Origin: SYOC01 sp964441775
Lineage (GTDB): Bacteria > Desulfobacterota > Binatia > Bin18
Length of the DNA: 64,000 bases
Assembly (NCBI GenBank): GCA_964441775.1
Contig: CAYTVL010000018.1
Location: 1 to 64,000, forward strand
Direction: 5' to 3'
The notes beneath the pieces were generated by a model, which did no database searches, was not told the origin of the DNA, and worked only from the letters and a program-made list of their open reading frames with translations. Position numbers and translations under genes: made by a program. Shown in pieces: positions 1-9,303 of the stretch (positions are counted from its first letter, which is position 1; every line of letters starts with the position of its first letter).

Positions 1-1022
1 TGCTCGCGCAGCCGATAGGCCAGGCGAGACTTGCCAATCCCCGGCTCGCCGCTGAGCAATACCACTTGCCCCCGTCCTTCTTTGGTTTGTTCCCAGCGGT
101 CAATGAGTAAGCCCACTTCTTGCTCACGTCCCACTAACGGCGTGAAGGTGCTTCTTCCCGATAGCGGTGAGACCTGTTGCCGCTCGCTCTGCACGTGATA
201 CACCGCAATCGGGGTCTCCAGTCCTTTGACCAGATGGGAACCAAATGGTTGACACTCAAACTGCGCTTCGACCAAACGGTGCGTGGCCGCGCTGACCATC
301 ACCGTGTTGGGTTCTGCCAGCCCTTGAATGCGTGCGGCTACGTTCGGGGTTTCGCCCAAAGCCAATTGCTCCGTGCGCCCCGGCGCGCCGATGTCGCCCA
401 CTACCACCAAGCCGGTGTGGATGCCGATGCGGACCGGAAGTGCCTCTGAGCCGCGACCGTAAGGGAGCGGTGGATTCGCCGCTTGCTGACGCGCGCGGCT
501 CTGCAGAGCGTGAATGATCCCCATCCCCGCCCGCACCGCCTGCTGCGCATCGTCTTCATGCGCGGTGGGGTAACCAAAGTACACCAGCACCCCATCGCCG
601 AGATGCTGGGGCACGAAGCCGCCGTAGCGCTGAATGACCTCGTCACAGGTCTGGTGATACTGTTGCACGACCGCGTGATAGTCCTCGGGATCGAGCTGGG
701 CAGACAACGCCGTGGAGCCGACTAGGTCAACGAACATGACGGTGAGTTGCCGTCGCTCCGCTAGGGGTTGGGGGTTAGGGGTTGGGGATTGAGGAAGACG
801 TGGAACCGGGAACGTGGAACCTGGAACTGGCGCAGTCCCTGCCCACACCAACACCGTCCCGTTTTCATCCACTGCCACCCGTTTGGCCTCGATGAGTTCG
901 GCTTTGAGATCCTCGAGGAATTCGTCATCAATATCAAACTCGCGCTTCAGGGCCCGGTATGATACTCGCCCGTCACGCTGGAGCCAATCAAGTGTCTGCG
1001 CCACCACCTCGGAAAATTTCAT
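1..1022 (-). CDS. Adenylate/guanylate cyclase with AAA ATPase domain (3' end beyond window)
   Basis: The frame is open from an ATG at 1022 to the left edge, so the C-terminal part is missing. It begins MKFSEVVAQTLDWLQ, a roughly 65-residue helical region also found at the start of the complete paralogue at 29229. A low-complexity linker built on 7-nt repeats follows, then a class III nucleotide cyclase domain (RQLTVMFVDLVGST, HLGDGVLVYFGYP, GETPNVAARI with the N-x3-R motif). The last visible residues are the Walker A motif GEPGIGKSR of a signalling ATPase. The expected role is to make a cyclic nucleotide under control of the ATPase/TPR module; the signal is unknown. High confidence for family, none for the ligand. 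Confidence 0.85.
   Translation of the reverse strand, partial: MKFSEVVAQTLDWLQRDGRVSYRALKREFDIDDEFLEDLKAELIEAKRVAVDENGTVLVWAGTAPVPGSTFPVPRLPQSPTPNPQPLAERRQLTVMFVDLVGSTALSAQLDPEDYHAVVQQYHQTCDEVIQRYGGFVPQHLGDGVLVYFGYPTAHEDDAQQAVRAGMGIIHALQSRARQQAANPPLPYGRGSEALPVRIGIHTGLVVVGDIGAPGRTEQLALGETPNVAARIQGLAEPNTVMVSAATHRLVEAQFECQPFGSHLVKGLETPIAVYHVQSERQQVSPLSGRSTFTPLVGREQEVGLLIDRWEQTKEGRGQVVLLSGEPGIGKSRLAYRLRE
762..830. repeat. Two degenerate heptamer repeat tracts inside the cyclase linker
   Basis: Positions 762-790 are four copies of a 7-mer of the form TNGGGGT. Positions 799-826 are four copies of CNTGGAA (CGTGGAA, CCGGGAA, CGTGGAA, CCTGGAA). Both lie in frame in the linker between the N-terminal helical domain and the cyclase domain and encode a Pro-rich stretch on the minus strand. 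They resemble the short tandemly repeated heptamers known from cyanobacterial genomes. Confidence 0.75.
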
Positions 1023-1212
1023 GCGCCGGCCTCTCACTTCCGGGATAGTTTTCGTCTACTGTACGCCTGTTCCTCTCGCCTGGATACGGCAAAGGTAACG
1101 AGCCATACGAAGGGGCTCAAGTTGGCTGCATTCCCAGGCAAAGCTCAGGAACAAGACTATAAGCGCGCCCCATTTACACCTGTACTTCCTCTCTCGCTGT
1201 AGTCAGGGTACA

Positions 1213-2769
1213 GTGCTCCCCTTTATGGATCGACTCAAACATGTGGCGCTCACGTTCCTCAGCGGTCTCATTCTTGCGCTGGCTTTTCCAAAAATTGATT
1301 TCGGCTTTTTGGCGTGGGTCGCATTTGTTCCGCTGCTGTGGATCACGCAGAAGGCGACTCCACGGCAAGCCTTCGTGTACGGCTGGCTCTCCGGCATGGG
1401 GTTTTATCTGGGTACGGTGTATTGGGTCGTAGAAACCATCGGGCTATACAGCAACATTCCCACGCTCGTCGCGGTCGGTCCCCTCTTAATGATGTGTGCG
1501 ATTCTCGCCTCGTACACCGGCGCTTTCGCCGCTGGGCTCCGCTTCTCTCAACAATGCGGTGGATACTTCTTATTGTTAGGTCCGCCTTTGTGGGTGGGGC
1601 TTGAATGGCTGCGGTCGTTTTTCTTCATCGGCTTCCCATGGGTCGATCTGGGGTATTCGCAACATGGCTTTCTTAATTTGATCCAATTCACCGAAGTCAC
1701 TGGCGTCTATGGGCTCTCCGCGTTAGTCGTTTTTGTTAATCTTATCTTGTTTCGACTCTGGCAAGATACCGGACTTGGTAGAGGACGGCTCCTACTCGCG
1801 GCCGTGCTCTTGGTTGGGGCGCTCACGAGTTGGGGCGCCTGGCGACGTGCTCAACTCTTAGCCCTTCCACCTACGCATCATCTGCGCGTGGGCCTTATCC
1901 AGGGCAACATTGCGCAAGACAAAAAGTGGGAGAAGGAATTTCAGGAAGAAACGCTCTCGCGCTACGAGCGCCTCTCTCGTGCGGCGGCGGCTCAAGGCGC
2001 AGAACTCATTGTGTGGCCAGAAACCGCTGTGCCCTTTTTTTTCCAGTCCGACACTCATTATCAGCAGCGGCTGCTCGATTTGACCCGCGAACTGCATGTC
2101 CCGTTTTTGTTCGGCTCCGTTGGATGGAAGCCGAAGAACATGACTGACGTCACGCTCTTTAATCGCGCCTACTTGGTGTCCGCCACCGGCGATGTGGTTG
2201 GGTCTTATGACAAAATCAAGCTCGCCCCCTTTGGCGAATATATTCCTTTTCACGATAACTTTCTGTTCTTTCTCGACAAATTGGTGGAAGGCATCGGCGA
2301 CTTTGCCGCAGGCGCAGATGCGACCGTGCTGTCACTTCCCTCGGAAAAGTTCGGCGTGCTTATTTGTTTTGAAGGCATTTTCCCGGACCTGGCGCGCCGC
2401 TTTGTGGCGAACGGGGCGCATCTTCTGGTCAACATTACCAACGATGCATGGTTCGGCCGCTCCTCGGCTCCGTATCAGCATCTGGTGATGGAGGCGATGC
2501 GCGCCGTAGAAAATCGCGTCCCGTTGGTGCGCGCCGCCAATACCGGCTTCTCGGCGGTTATTACGCCAGACGGCCAAATCCGCGCGCACAGCGCTCTGTA
2601 TGAAACGACCTTCCTGCTCGAAGACCTCGCTTGGCCGGATGTCGCCAGTTTCTATACACAGTATGGTGACGTGTTCGCCTACGCCTGTGCGCTGGCAGCC
2701 AGTGCTATGGTAGGATACGCTTACTATCATTCACGACGTTATGGAGGCAGTCATGTTGGCAGAGAGTAA
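1213..2769 (+). CDS. lnt: Apolipoprotein N-acyltransferase
   Basis: Transfers the third acyl chain to the N-terminal Cys of lipoproteins in the inner membrane. An N-terminal block of hydrophobic segments (about residues 8-215) is followed by a nitrilase-fold domain. The Glu-Lys-Cys triad is visible at E270 (VWPETAVP), K334 (SYDKIKLAPFGEY) and C385 (LICFEG), nearly the E. coli positions (267, 335, 387). 518 residues is the normal length. The start is GTG 1213 behind AGGG at 1205; ATG 1225 is an equally good start and gives a more typical N-terminus. Its end overlaps prfB by 17 nt, so the two are probably translationally coupled. Confidence 0.95.
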   Translation: MLPFMDRLKHVALTFLSGLILALAFPKIDFGFLAWVAFVPLLWITQKATPRQAFVYGWLSGMGFYLGTVYWVVETIGLYSNIPTLVAVGPLLMMCAILASYTGAFAAGLRFSQQCGGYFLLLGPPLWVGLEWLRSFFFIGFPWVDLGYSQHGFLNLIQFTEVTGVYGLSALVVFVNLILFRLWQDTGLGRGRLLLAAVLLVGALTSWGAWRRAQLLALPPTHHLRVGLIQGNIAQDKKWEKEFQEETLSRYERLSRAAAAQGAELIVWPETAVPFFFQSDTHYQQRLLDLTRELHVPFLFGSVGWKPKNMTDVTLFNRAYLVSATGDVVGSYDKIKLAPFGEYIPFHDNFLFFLDKLVEGIGDFAAGADATVLSLPSEKFGVLICFEGIFPDLARRFVANGAHLLVNITNDAWFGRSSAPYQHLVMEAMRAVENRVPLVRAANTGFSAVITPDGQIRAHSALYETTFLLEDLAWPDVASFYTQYGDVFAYACALAASAMVGYAYYHSRRYGGSHVGRE

Positions 2770-3851
2770 AGAGAAACTCGTTGATTTGAACGCTCGGGTG
2801 GAAACGCTCGGGAGGCGTCTTTGACATCACGAGTAAAGAGGCTCGCGCCGCCGAACTCGACGAATTGACCGGAGCCAGCGAATTCTGGAACGATCAAGAA
2901 AAAGCCCAGACTGTGCTCAAAGAACGCGCTGCTCTCACCGAAGTCATCTCCCAATGGAAAACGCACCTCAAAGGGATCGAAGACGCCCAGATGTTTCTGG
3001 AAATGGCGGAATCTGGCGACGAAGAAGCCGCCGTCGAATTTGAAAACCAAGTCGAAGCGCTTGAAAAAGAAGTGCGTCAGGCAGAAATGCAACGTATGCT
3101 TGGCGAAGAGCACGACGCCGGCAATGCCATCGTCAGTCTTCACCCTGGAGCTGGCGGCCTGGAGGCGCAAGACTGGGCGGAGATGCTGCTCCGCATGTAT
3201 TTGCGTTGGGCGGAACGGAAGGGCTATAAAGTAGAAATGGCGGATTACCAGCCCGGCGAAGGCGGGGGTGTGAAGAGCGCGACCTTTACGGTCGAAGGAC
3301 CGTATGCCTATGGCTACAGCAAGGCAGAGGCGGGGATTCATCGCCTGGTCCGTATCTCACCCTTTGATGCGAACGCGCGCCGCCATACCTCGTTCGCCTC
3401 AGTGTTCGTGTACCCGGAACTTGATGATGCGGTGGAGGTTGATATTCGACCGGAAGACTTGCGGGTGGATACGTATCGCTCCGGGGGCGCGGGTGGACAA
3501 CATGTCAACAAAACTGACTCCGCCGTGCGTCTGACCCATTTGCCGACCGGCATTGTCGTCACCTGTCAGAACGAACGTTCCCAGCATAAAAACCGCTCCA
3601 CCGCCATGAAGATTCTTCGCGCTCGTTTATACGAGCTGGAAATGGAAAAGCAGAAAGAAAAGATGGAAGATCTGCATAAGACGAAAAAAGACATTGCGTG
3701 GGGTAGTCAAATTCGTTCCTATGTTCTTCATCCATATCGTATGGTAAAAGATCATCGTACAGGTGTGGAAGTTGGCAACACGGACGCCGTGCTCGACGGA
3801 GAGATTGATGACTTTATAGAGGCGTATTTACTTTATCGTATCGCAGCATAA
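2753..3851 (+). CDS. prfB: Peptide chain release factor 2 (programmed +1 frameshift)
   Basis: Recognises UGA and UAA and releases the finished peptide. Frame 1 begins ATG TTG GCA at 2753 and ends after 23 codons at the TGA at 2822. The ribosome must shift +1 to continue with GAC at 2823, giving 365 residues, the E. coli length. The SPF stop-codon-reading tripeptide is at 202-204 (VRISPFDAN) and the catalytic GGQ at 247-249 (SGGAGGQHVNK). It overlaps the end of lnt and is followed directly by a small HTH gene. RF2 level should be autoregulated through the shift: scarce RF2 means slow termination and more shifting. Confidence 0.97.
2810..2825 (+). other. RF2 programmed +1 frameshift site
   Basis: The Shine-Dalgarno-like GGGAGG (2810-2815) is followed by CGT, then CTT TGA C (2819-2825). 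The order and the 3-nt spacing between the SD-like element and CTT match the well-studied E. coli prfB site. Frame-1 translation would stop at TGA 2822-2824; slippage of the CTT-bound tRNA by one base puts GAC in the A site. Confidence 0.95.
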
Positions 3852-4313
3852 GTGATGACAGCTATGAATAACGCAGAGACGCGGGAATCGGAGCTCCACA
3901 GCGGTTCGATTCAGGGGATAGAGGATGACCAAAGGGAGCAGGAGGAGTTGATGGTAGTAGCGGACTTGCTGAAACGCACGCGCGAAGGGAGAGGCATTTC
4001 TCTCAAAGACGCAGAAACGGAAACGCGAATACCAACTCATTACCTGCAAATTCTTGAAGGCGAGGGAGATTCACGGTTACTGGCTGAGGTGTTATACCTG
4101 ATTCCTTTCTTACGCACCTACTCACTATTCCTCGGCCTCGACCCTGCCGACACTGTTCCTCAGTTTATTGCCGGGGTACAAAAAGGAGAAATGCCTAGCA
4201 GTGTATTGATTCCTCAGCCCCGACGGATGATTCCTCGCGCTGCCCTCATTCTCCTTCTTCTCGGCGGGGTTGCTGTTTTCTTGTTCCTCTGGAGCGCTGG
4301 AGGACGCAGCTAA
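3852..4313 (+). CDS. Short RodZ-like helix-turn-helix membrane protein
   Basis: Residues about 32-100 form a Cro/RodZ-type HTH (LLKRTREGRGISLKDAETETRI, then HYLQILEGEG). One hydrophobic segment near the C-terminus (AALILLLLGGVAVFLFLW) is followed by only a few residues. Full-length RodZ (typically 250-350 aa) connects the HTH to MreB in the cytoplasm and carries a periplasmic domain; that domain is absent here. GTG 3852 abuts the prfB stop; ATG 3855 or 3867 are alternative starts. It may be a cell-shape or membrane-anchored regulatory protein; the family is fairly clear, the job is not. Confidence 0.7.
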   Translation: MMTAMNNAETRESELHSGSIQGIEDDQREQEELMVVADLLKRTREGRGISLKDAETETRIPTHYLQILEGEGDSRLLAEVLYLIPFLRTYSLFLGLDPADTVPQFIAGVQKGEMPSSVLIPQPRRMIPRAALILLLLGGVAVFLFLWSAGGRS

Positions 4314-4427
4314 TTTCCCACCCACGGCTCGGTTTCCGCCTCTCTCTTGGCAATGAGGAGGGAAGCGGCTAGACTCCTTCGGCAGCCGAAAGGTCGCACA
4401 GCGCCCAAACTCTGAGGAGAAGCAATT

Positions 4428-5333
4428 ATGAGCGCCTTAACGATTGACGAATTACCGACCCTGAACAACCCCGCGCTCATTGTGGCGTTTGCTGGCTGGA
4501 ATGACGCAGGGAACGCAGCGACACACGCTGGTCAGTTTCTTATTCAACGTCTACAAGCACGGCGTTTTGCTGGGATCGACCCCGAAGAGTTCTACAACTT
4601 TTCTGAGTTGCGGCCTCAAGTTCGTTTACGAGACGGGCTCTATCGTGAAGTGATCTGGCCGACGAATGATTTTCACTACAGCCGCTCCGCCACGTCCCAG
4701 CGCAGTCTTATTTTCGGTGTTGGCATCGAACCCCACTTGAAGTGGCGCACGTATGCGAACGCCGTCCTCGACTTGGCGCGTCAGTGCGGCGCGAACTTAA
4801 TCATTACGTTGGGTGCGCTACTCGCGGACGTGCCCTATTCACGGCCGGTGCGAGTTGCAGGCTTCTCAAGTGATCCGATGTTGGCCGCCCAGCTCCAATC
4901 GCCTCCGTCCCGCTACGAAGGTCCGACCGGCATCGTGGGCGTGCTCAGTGACGCGTGTCGTCGGGCTGGTGTCCCGTCCCTGAGCTTTTGGGCAAACGTG
5001 CCCCATTACATTTCTGCGGCTCCCAACCCCAAGGCAGCGCTGGCGCTAGTGACGCGGTTGGAATCCTTCCTCAATTTCACTATTGACACCACAGAATTGC
5101 GCGCCGCTACGGTGGAGTTTGAGTCAAAAATCGCCCGCGCGGTAGCGGAAAACCCAGAGATGGCGTCGTATGTGCGCCAACTCGAAGCTCGTGATCTTCA
5201 GGAGGAGCTTACCGCAGAGCCGGCGCCGAAAAGCTCAGAAGGCGGCGGCAACGGCCACGCCAACGGCAAGGATATGGAAGAAGCGCTTCAACAGTTCCTT
5301 CGTCAGCGTCGAAATAAGAAAGATGACGAGTAG
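4428..5333 (+). CDS. PAC2 family protein
   Basis: Belongs to the PAC2 family named after a eukaryotic proteasome-assembly chaperone. Recognisable parts are the N-terminal LIVAFAGWNDAGNAATHA, central IITLGALLADVPYSRPV and GVLSDACRRAGVPSLSFWANVPHY. The bacterial members have an alpha/beta core and no settled function. The last 35 residues are a Gly/Asn/Lys-rich low-complexity tail ending in a charged helix (MEEALQQFLRQRRNKKDDE). The start is ATG 4428 behind GAGGAGAAGCAATT. It stands alone between the prfB group and rimO. Confidence 0.85.
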   Translation: MSALTIDELPTLNNPALIVAFAGWNDAGNAATHAGQFLIQRLQARRFAGIDPEEFYNFSELRPQVRLRDGLYREVIWPTNDFHYSRSATSQRSLIFGVGIEPHLKWRTYANAVLDLARQCGANLIITLGALLADVPYSRPVRVAGFSSDPMLAAQLQSPPSRYEGPTGIVGVLSDACRRAGVPSLSFWANVPHYISAAPNPKAALALVTRLESFLNFTIDTTELRAATVEFESKIARAVAENPEMASYVRQLEARDLQEELTAEPAPKSSEGGGNGHANGKDMEEALQQFLRQRRNKKDDE

Positions 5334-5370
5334 CAGGCCTGAGAGATTATAAGTCACCCCTAAAACCGTT

Positions 5371-5404
5371 CGTCATGTTACCCTGAGTGCAGCGAAGGGT
5401 CTTA
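5371..5404. repeat. Half of a CTGAGTGCAGCGAAGGGTCT-type dispersed repeat
   Basis: The sequence CGTCATGTTACCCTGAGTG followed by CAGCGAAGGGTCTTA sits in the 90-nt gap before rimO. It looks like one arm of the palindromic elements that appear in full at 33399. It lies just upstream of the rimO start, so it may be part of that gene's 5' leader. Assignment is by resemblance; a copy count in the whole genome would settle it. Confidence 0.4.
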
Positions 5405-5423
5405 CAAGGCTACAAAGTTTATA

Positions 5424-6809
5424 ATGCAAAAATCTGTCTACATGGTTAATCTTGGCTGTCCTAAGAATTTGGTGGATGGCGAAGTGATGCTCGGCCTCTT
5501 GGCGCAAGACGGTTACGCCGTCACACTCGATCCTGCCCAAGCCGAAGTGCTGATGGTCAACACATGCAGCTTCATTAACGAGGCGAAAGAAGAATCGATT
5601 GATGTGATTCTCGAGTTGGCGCAACAGAAAAAAGAGAGTCCGACGAAGCAGCTTATCGTCACAGGCTGTTTAGCCCAACGGTATGGCAAAGAGTTGCGCG
5701 AGTCGCTGCCTGAGGTTGATGTGTTCGTGGGCACGGGTGAATTTGTCCGCGTTACGGAGATTCTCCGACAGAAGCGTTTGCTCCTTGACGGGCCGGTCGC
5801 GTATGTGGGCGCAGCGCACGTGCTGCCGGACCACACCGCTCCTCGCTTAACCACGACACCCTTTTATACCGCTTATCTGAAGATCGCCGAAGGCTGTAAC
5901 CACAAATGCGCGTTTTGTATTATCCCAAAAATTCGTGGGTTGCAGGAAAGCCGCCTTATTCCTTCTCTGATAGCCGAAGCCGAAATGCTTGCTGCCCGGG
6001 GCGTGCGTGAACTGAATCTCATCGCGCAGGATCTAACTGCATATGGGCGAGAACGACGGGATGGGACGACGTTGCACGGCCTGCTACGCGCGTTGTGCAA
6101 AGTTGACGGGATAGAATGGATTCGGATGCTATACTGTTATCCCAATTATCTGGATGAACCCCTGCTTCGTTGTATTGCGGAAGAAGAGAAGATTTGCACG
6201 TACATTGATATGCCGCTGCAACATATCAGCGACACCATGCTGCGCGCGATGCGGCGAGAAAAAAGCGGCGACGGCGTTCGGCGGCTGCTGGAGCGTATCA
6301 GGTCGTATATCCCCGGGGTAACGCTGCGGACTTCCTTCATCGTCGGTTTTCCAGGGGAACAAGAAGCGGACTTTCAACAACTGCTCGATTTCGTTTCAGA
6401 GGCGGAAATTGATCATGTCGGAGTGTTCCGTTATTCCCAAGAAGAAGGCACGGCGGCAGGGGCAATGGCCGAGCAAATTCCAGAAAACGTCAAACAGGAA
6501 CGTTGGCAACGTCTGATGGAGCGACAAGCCCGCGTTGTCCGGAAAAAGCACCTGTCTCTCATTGGCAGCACACAAGACGTACTCGTTACTGGGCCGGATG
6601 ATCAGGGACGACTGCAAGGACGTACTCGTGCGCAAGCGCCGGAGATTGACGGTGTAGTCTTTCTCCAGCATATGCAGGCGGATGTTGGAGAAATCGTCCC
6701 CCTGCAGATCACGGGCGTCGCCGGGTATGACTTGCGCGCCTCACATCTTGACGTCGGCATACGGGGGAAAAAGACTCGCCCTGTTGACAATGCCCGCCTT
6801 CCTCTCTAG
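5424..6809 (+). CDS. rimO: Ribosomal protein S12 methylthiotransferase
   Basis: Radical-SAM enzyme that adds a methylthio group to the conserved Asp of ribosomal protein S12. The N-terminal UPF0004 domain supplies three cluster Cys (C12 in VNLGC, C48 in VNTC, C82 in TGC). The radical-SAM CxxxCxxC is C158-C162-C165 (EGCNHKCAFC). RMLYCYPNYL and the C-terminal TRAM-like domain fit RimO rather than MiaB. 461 residues is full length. The start at 5424 follows a long non-coding gap holding a repeat fragment. Confidence 0.93.
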   Translation: MQKSVYMVNLGCPKNLVDGEVMLGLLAQDGYAVTLDPAQAEVLMVNTCSFINEAKEESIDVILELAQQKKESPTKQLIVTGCLAQRYGKELRESLPEVDVFVGTGEFVRVTEILRQKRLLLDGPVAYVGAAHVLPDHTAPRLTTTPFYTAYLKIAEGCNHKCAFCIIPKIRGLQESRLIPSLIAEAEMLAARGVRELNLIAQDLTAYGRERRDGTTLHGLLRALCKVDGIEWIRMLYCYPNYLDEPLLRCIAEEEKICTYIDMPLQHISDTMLRAMRREKSGDGVRRLLERIRSYIPGVTLRTSFIVGFPGEQEADFQQLLDFVSEAEIDHVGVFRYSQEEGTAAGAMAEQIPENVKQERWQRLMERQARVVRKKHLSLIGSTQDVLVTGPDDQGRLQGRTRAQAPEIDGVVFLQHMQADVGEIVPLQITGVAGYDLRASHLDVGIRGKKTRPVDNARLPL

Positions 6810-6851
6810 ATTATGATCCTTTTCATTTCTGACTGACGAGGAAAACACAAC

Positions 6852-7277
6852 ATGAGAAAGGCGTTCCTAAAAAAAGTCCGAGACGCCCTCCTCGCGCAAA
6901 AGCAGCAGATTCACAAACAACTGGACGATGAGTTCAGAGAAGGCAAGGAAGGCAACATCGACGAAGGGATGGACACCTATGACCTTGCTAGTGAAGAACG
7001 CTCGCGAGAAATTAACCTGATCTTGAGCGATCGTGATCGCGACAAACTCCATGCTATCGACGACGCGCTCGAACGCATCGACGCAGGTTCGTACGGCATC
7101 TGTGATAGCTGCGAAGAAGAAATCGCTCCAGAGCGCCTTGAGGCGTTACCCTTCACTCGACTGTGTGTGTCGTGTCAGAGTGAACTTGAGAAAGAAGCGA
7201 AATTGCATCGTCGCGGCGATGAGGATCGCGGACATCGCAGGACCGGGCTCGTCGATCTTGACGATGAAAACCTTTAA
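6852..7277 (+). CDS. DksA/TraR family zinc-finger protein
   Basis: A 141-residue DksA/TraR-type protein: an N-terminal coiled coil (about 1-75) then a four-Cys zinc finger (C84-x2-C87 in YGICDSC and C105-x2-C108 in LCVSC). Members bind in the RNA polymerase secondary channel and tune transcription, often with ppGpp. The coiled-coil tip carries DTYDLASEERSREINL, typical of the DksA-like subgroup. GAGGAAAACACAAC precedes the ATG. The acidic/basic C-terminal tail after the zinc finger is longer than in E. coli TraR. Confidence 0.85.
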   Translation: MRKAFLKKVRDALLAQKQQIHKQLDDEFREGKEGNIDEGMDTYDLASEERSREINLILSDRDRDKLHAIDDALERIDAGSYGICDSCEEEIAPERLEALPFTRLCVSCQSELEKEAKLHRRGDEDRGHRRTGLVDLDDENL

Positions 7278-7315
7278 TTTCGGGAGTCCACTGCGACGGA
7301 AAAGACGCTTCCACC

Positions 7316-8644
7316 ATGTTGCCGCACGAGGCTCGTTCTCACCTGCGTGCTTTTTTTGTCGCAGCCATCGAGGCCGTTAACCCACATACGCTGATCCAAC
7401 GCTTCCTTCAATTTGAGTCTGAGCGTCTTCTTATTCACACAAAAGATTGGAAACAAGTTCTTCCTCTCACGGGACGGGTTTTTGTCCTTGGCGCGGGAAA
7501 AGGGGCAGGGTTCTTAGCTCAAGGACTCGAAGCTGTGCTCCAAGAGCGCATCACCGGCGGCATCGTGATCCTGCCGCAGGGCCGGGGCGTCCAGTTCCAG
7601 CGCATTACTGTTTCCTATGGAGAACACCCGCTGCCTGGCGCTGGGAGTATTGCCGGCGCTGAACAGATAGCCGCCCTCCTGCAAAACAAAACAGACGGTG
7701 ATGTTTTTCTCTTTTGTTTGACAGGCGGAGCGTCGAGCCTGCTCGTGAGTCCCGCTCCCGGGCTATCGCTGGCAGACAAGTTGGAAGTGAACCGCCAATT
7801 GATCGCCTGTGGAGCGGATATTTATGCTATCAATACCGTACGCAAACATCTCTCGCGCATGAAGGGAGGAGGGTTAGCCAGGTGGATCTATCCGTGTCCC
7901 CTGGTCGGTTTCGTGCTCTCTGATGTCATTGGCGATGACTTAGGCACGATCGGCTCAGGTCCAACGGCGCCGGATTCCACCACTTTTAGCGACGCGTGGC
8001 GAGTGTTGGAACGCTTCCACCTGATTGACCACATTCCGCTTGCGGCGCGACAGCATCTTCGTCAAGGTATGGATGGACTTCACCAGGAAACGCCGAAGCC
8101 TGGAGATGCAATTTTCACTAATGTCTCCAACATTCTCATCGGTTCAAATCGTCTTGCTCTAGAAGCAGCAGCCGAGGCGGCGCACGCGCACGGGTTCTTG
8201 CCTCATATTGTCGCCAAGCCGTTGAGCGGCGACACGACGGACGCCGCCACCCGATTTGCCGAGACCGTACGGGAATGGCTACGGACGATCTCACAACCAG
8301 TGTGTATCCTCGCTGGAGGAGAAACCACCGTGCAGGTCAGCGGCGCTGGAAAAGGTGGACGCAATCAAGAATTTGCCCTCATCGTAGCCCAGGCTCTCCA
8401 ACAGGAAAAGCGTTGGGCTCTGCTGAGCGCCGGGACGGATGGGATTGACGGTCCGACGGATGCGGCGGGAGCGTTTGTGGACGGTTGGAGTCTTCAACAC
8501 GCTGAAAGAAAAGGATTGTCCGCCCCCGTGGCGCTACGGAATAATGATTCCTATCCTTTTTTTGCCGCTCTTGGAGATTTATTTTGTCCGGGGCAGACAG
8601 GGACAAACGTGATGGACCTCAAACTCGCCCTGCTCTGGCCGTAA
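7316..8644 (+). CDS. Glycerate 2-kinase (MOFRL family)
   Basis: Phosphorylates D-glycerate to 2-phosphoglycerate with ATP, feeding photorespiratory, serine-cycle or sugar-acid carbon into glycolysis. The N-terminal DUF4147 part shows LGAGKGAGFLAQGLE and TGGASSLLVSP; the C-terminal MOFRL domain shows GGETTVQVSGAGKGGRNQEFAL and SAGTDGIDGPTDAAGA. 442 residues is full length. The start may be the given ATG at 7316 (no strong ribosome-binding site). Its stop overlaps an in-frame ATG of the next gene, though that gene more likely starts at 8704. Confidence 0.92.
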   Translation: MLPHEARSHLRAFFVAAIEAVNPHTLIQRFLQFESERLLIHTKDWKQVLPLTGRVFVLGAGKGAGFLAQGLEAVLQERITGGIVILPQGRGVQFQRITVSYGEHPLPGAGSIAGAEQIAALLQNKTDGDVFLFCLTGGASSLLVSPAPGLSLADKLEVNRQLIACGADIYAINTVRKHLSRMKGGGLARWIYPCPLVGFVLSDVIGDDLGTIGSGPTAPDSTTFSDAWRVLERFHLIDHIPLAARQHLRQGMDGLHQETPKPGDAIFTNVSNILIGSNRLALEAAAEAAHAHGFLPHIVAKPLSGDTTDAATRFAETVREWLRTISQPVCILAGGETTVQVSGAGKGGRNQEFALIVAQALQQEKRWALLSAGTDGIDGPTDAAGAFVDGWSLQHAERKGLSAPVALRNNDSYPFFAALGDLFCPGQTGTNVMDLKLALLWP

Positions 8645-8703
8645 TGGTCCTTTCTCTTGTACATCCCTTGCCAAAGCCGGAGGAACCTATTAAGAGGACA
8701 CGC

Positions 8704-9303
8704 ATGGCAAGAAACCCTGCGGCCGACGGAAAGGAACGTGTTCCTCCTGGCCAATACCTCGTCGCCAAATGGCCGGTTCTGAGTTACGGCCCTACTCCAC
8801 GCTTCAAACCTGAAACCTGGGACTTTCGCCTTTTTGGCCTTGTGATAGAGCCGGTACGGTTGAACCTGCAACAGTTCCGCGCATTGCCGCAACAGAAACT
8901 CACGGCGGATTTTCACTGTGTGACGACGTGGTCACGGCTCGACAATCAATGGGAAGGCGTGATGGCTAAGGATGTCGTCTCACTGGTGCGTCTCAAGCCG
9001 GAGGCTCGCTATGTGACGATTCACTGTGATGGAGGATACACGACCAACCTCACACTTGATGAGTTGTTAGAAAGCGATGTCATCTTTGCGCATCGCCACG
9101 ATGGACAGGATCTCGAACCTGATCATGGATGGCCACTGCGGCTTGTTGTCCCTAAACTTTATGCCTGGAAGAGCGCCAAATGGGTGCGTGGCGTCGAATT
9201 TCTGAGTCAAAATCGACGGGGGTTTTGGGAAGTTCGAGGTTATCACAATCATGGGAACCCTTGGCTGGAAGAACGCTACAGCGATCAAGAAGAGGATGAG
9301 TAG
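8704..9303 (+). CDS. Sulfite-oxidase-fold molybdopterin-dependent protein
   Basis: A 199-residue oxidoreductase of the sulfite oxidase/YedY superfamily. DFHCVTTWSRLDNQWEGV contains the Cys (C72) expected to ligate molybdenum, and HGWPLRLVVPKLYAWKSAKWV is the conserved pterin-binding stretch. There is no signal peptide, so unlike MsrP it should be cytoplasmic, and the C-terminal dimerisation domain of true sulfite oxidase is missing. The ATG at 8704 has GAGG at 8693 and is preferred over in-frame upstream starts at 8584 and 8644. Substrate unknown. It follows glycerate kinase closely and may be cotranscribed. Confidence 0.85.
   Translation: MARNPAADGKERVPPGQYLVAKWPVLSYGPTPRFKPETWDFRLFGLVIEPVRLNLQQFRALPQQKLTADFHCVTTWSRLDNQWEGVMAKDVVSLVRLKPEARYVTIHCDGGYTTNLTLDELLESDVIFAHRHDGQDLEPDHGWPLRLVVPKLYAWKSAKWVRGVEFLSQNRRGFWEVRGYHNHGNPWLEERYSDQEEDE

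Noticed and set aside
762..830. C/G-rich heptamers read as a CRISPR or telomere-like array
   Set aside because: Units are 7 nt, tandem without spacers, and in frame inside a coding sequence.
2753..2824. 23-codon ORF before prfB as a separate leader peptide
   Set aside because: It is frame 1 of RF2; the CTTTGAC site and SD-like element match the programmed frameshift.
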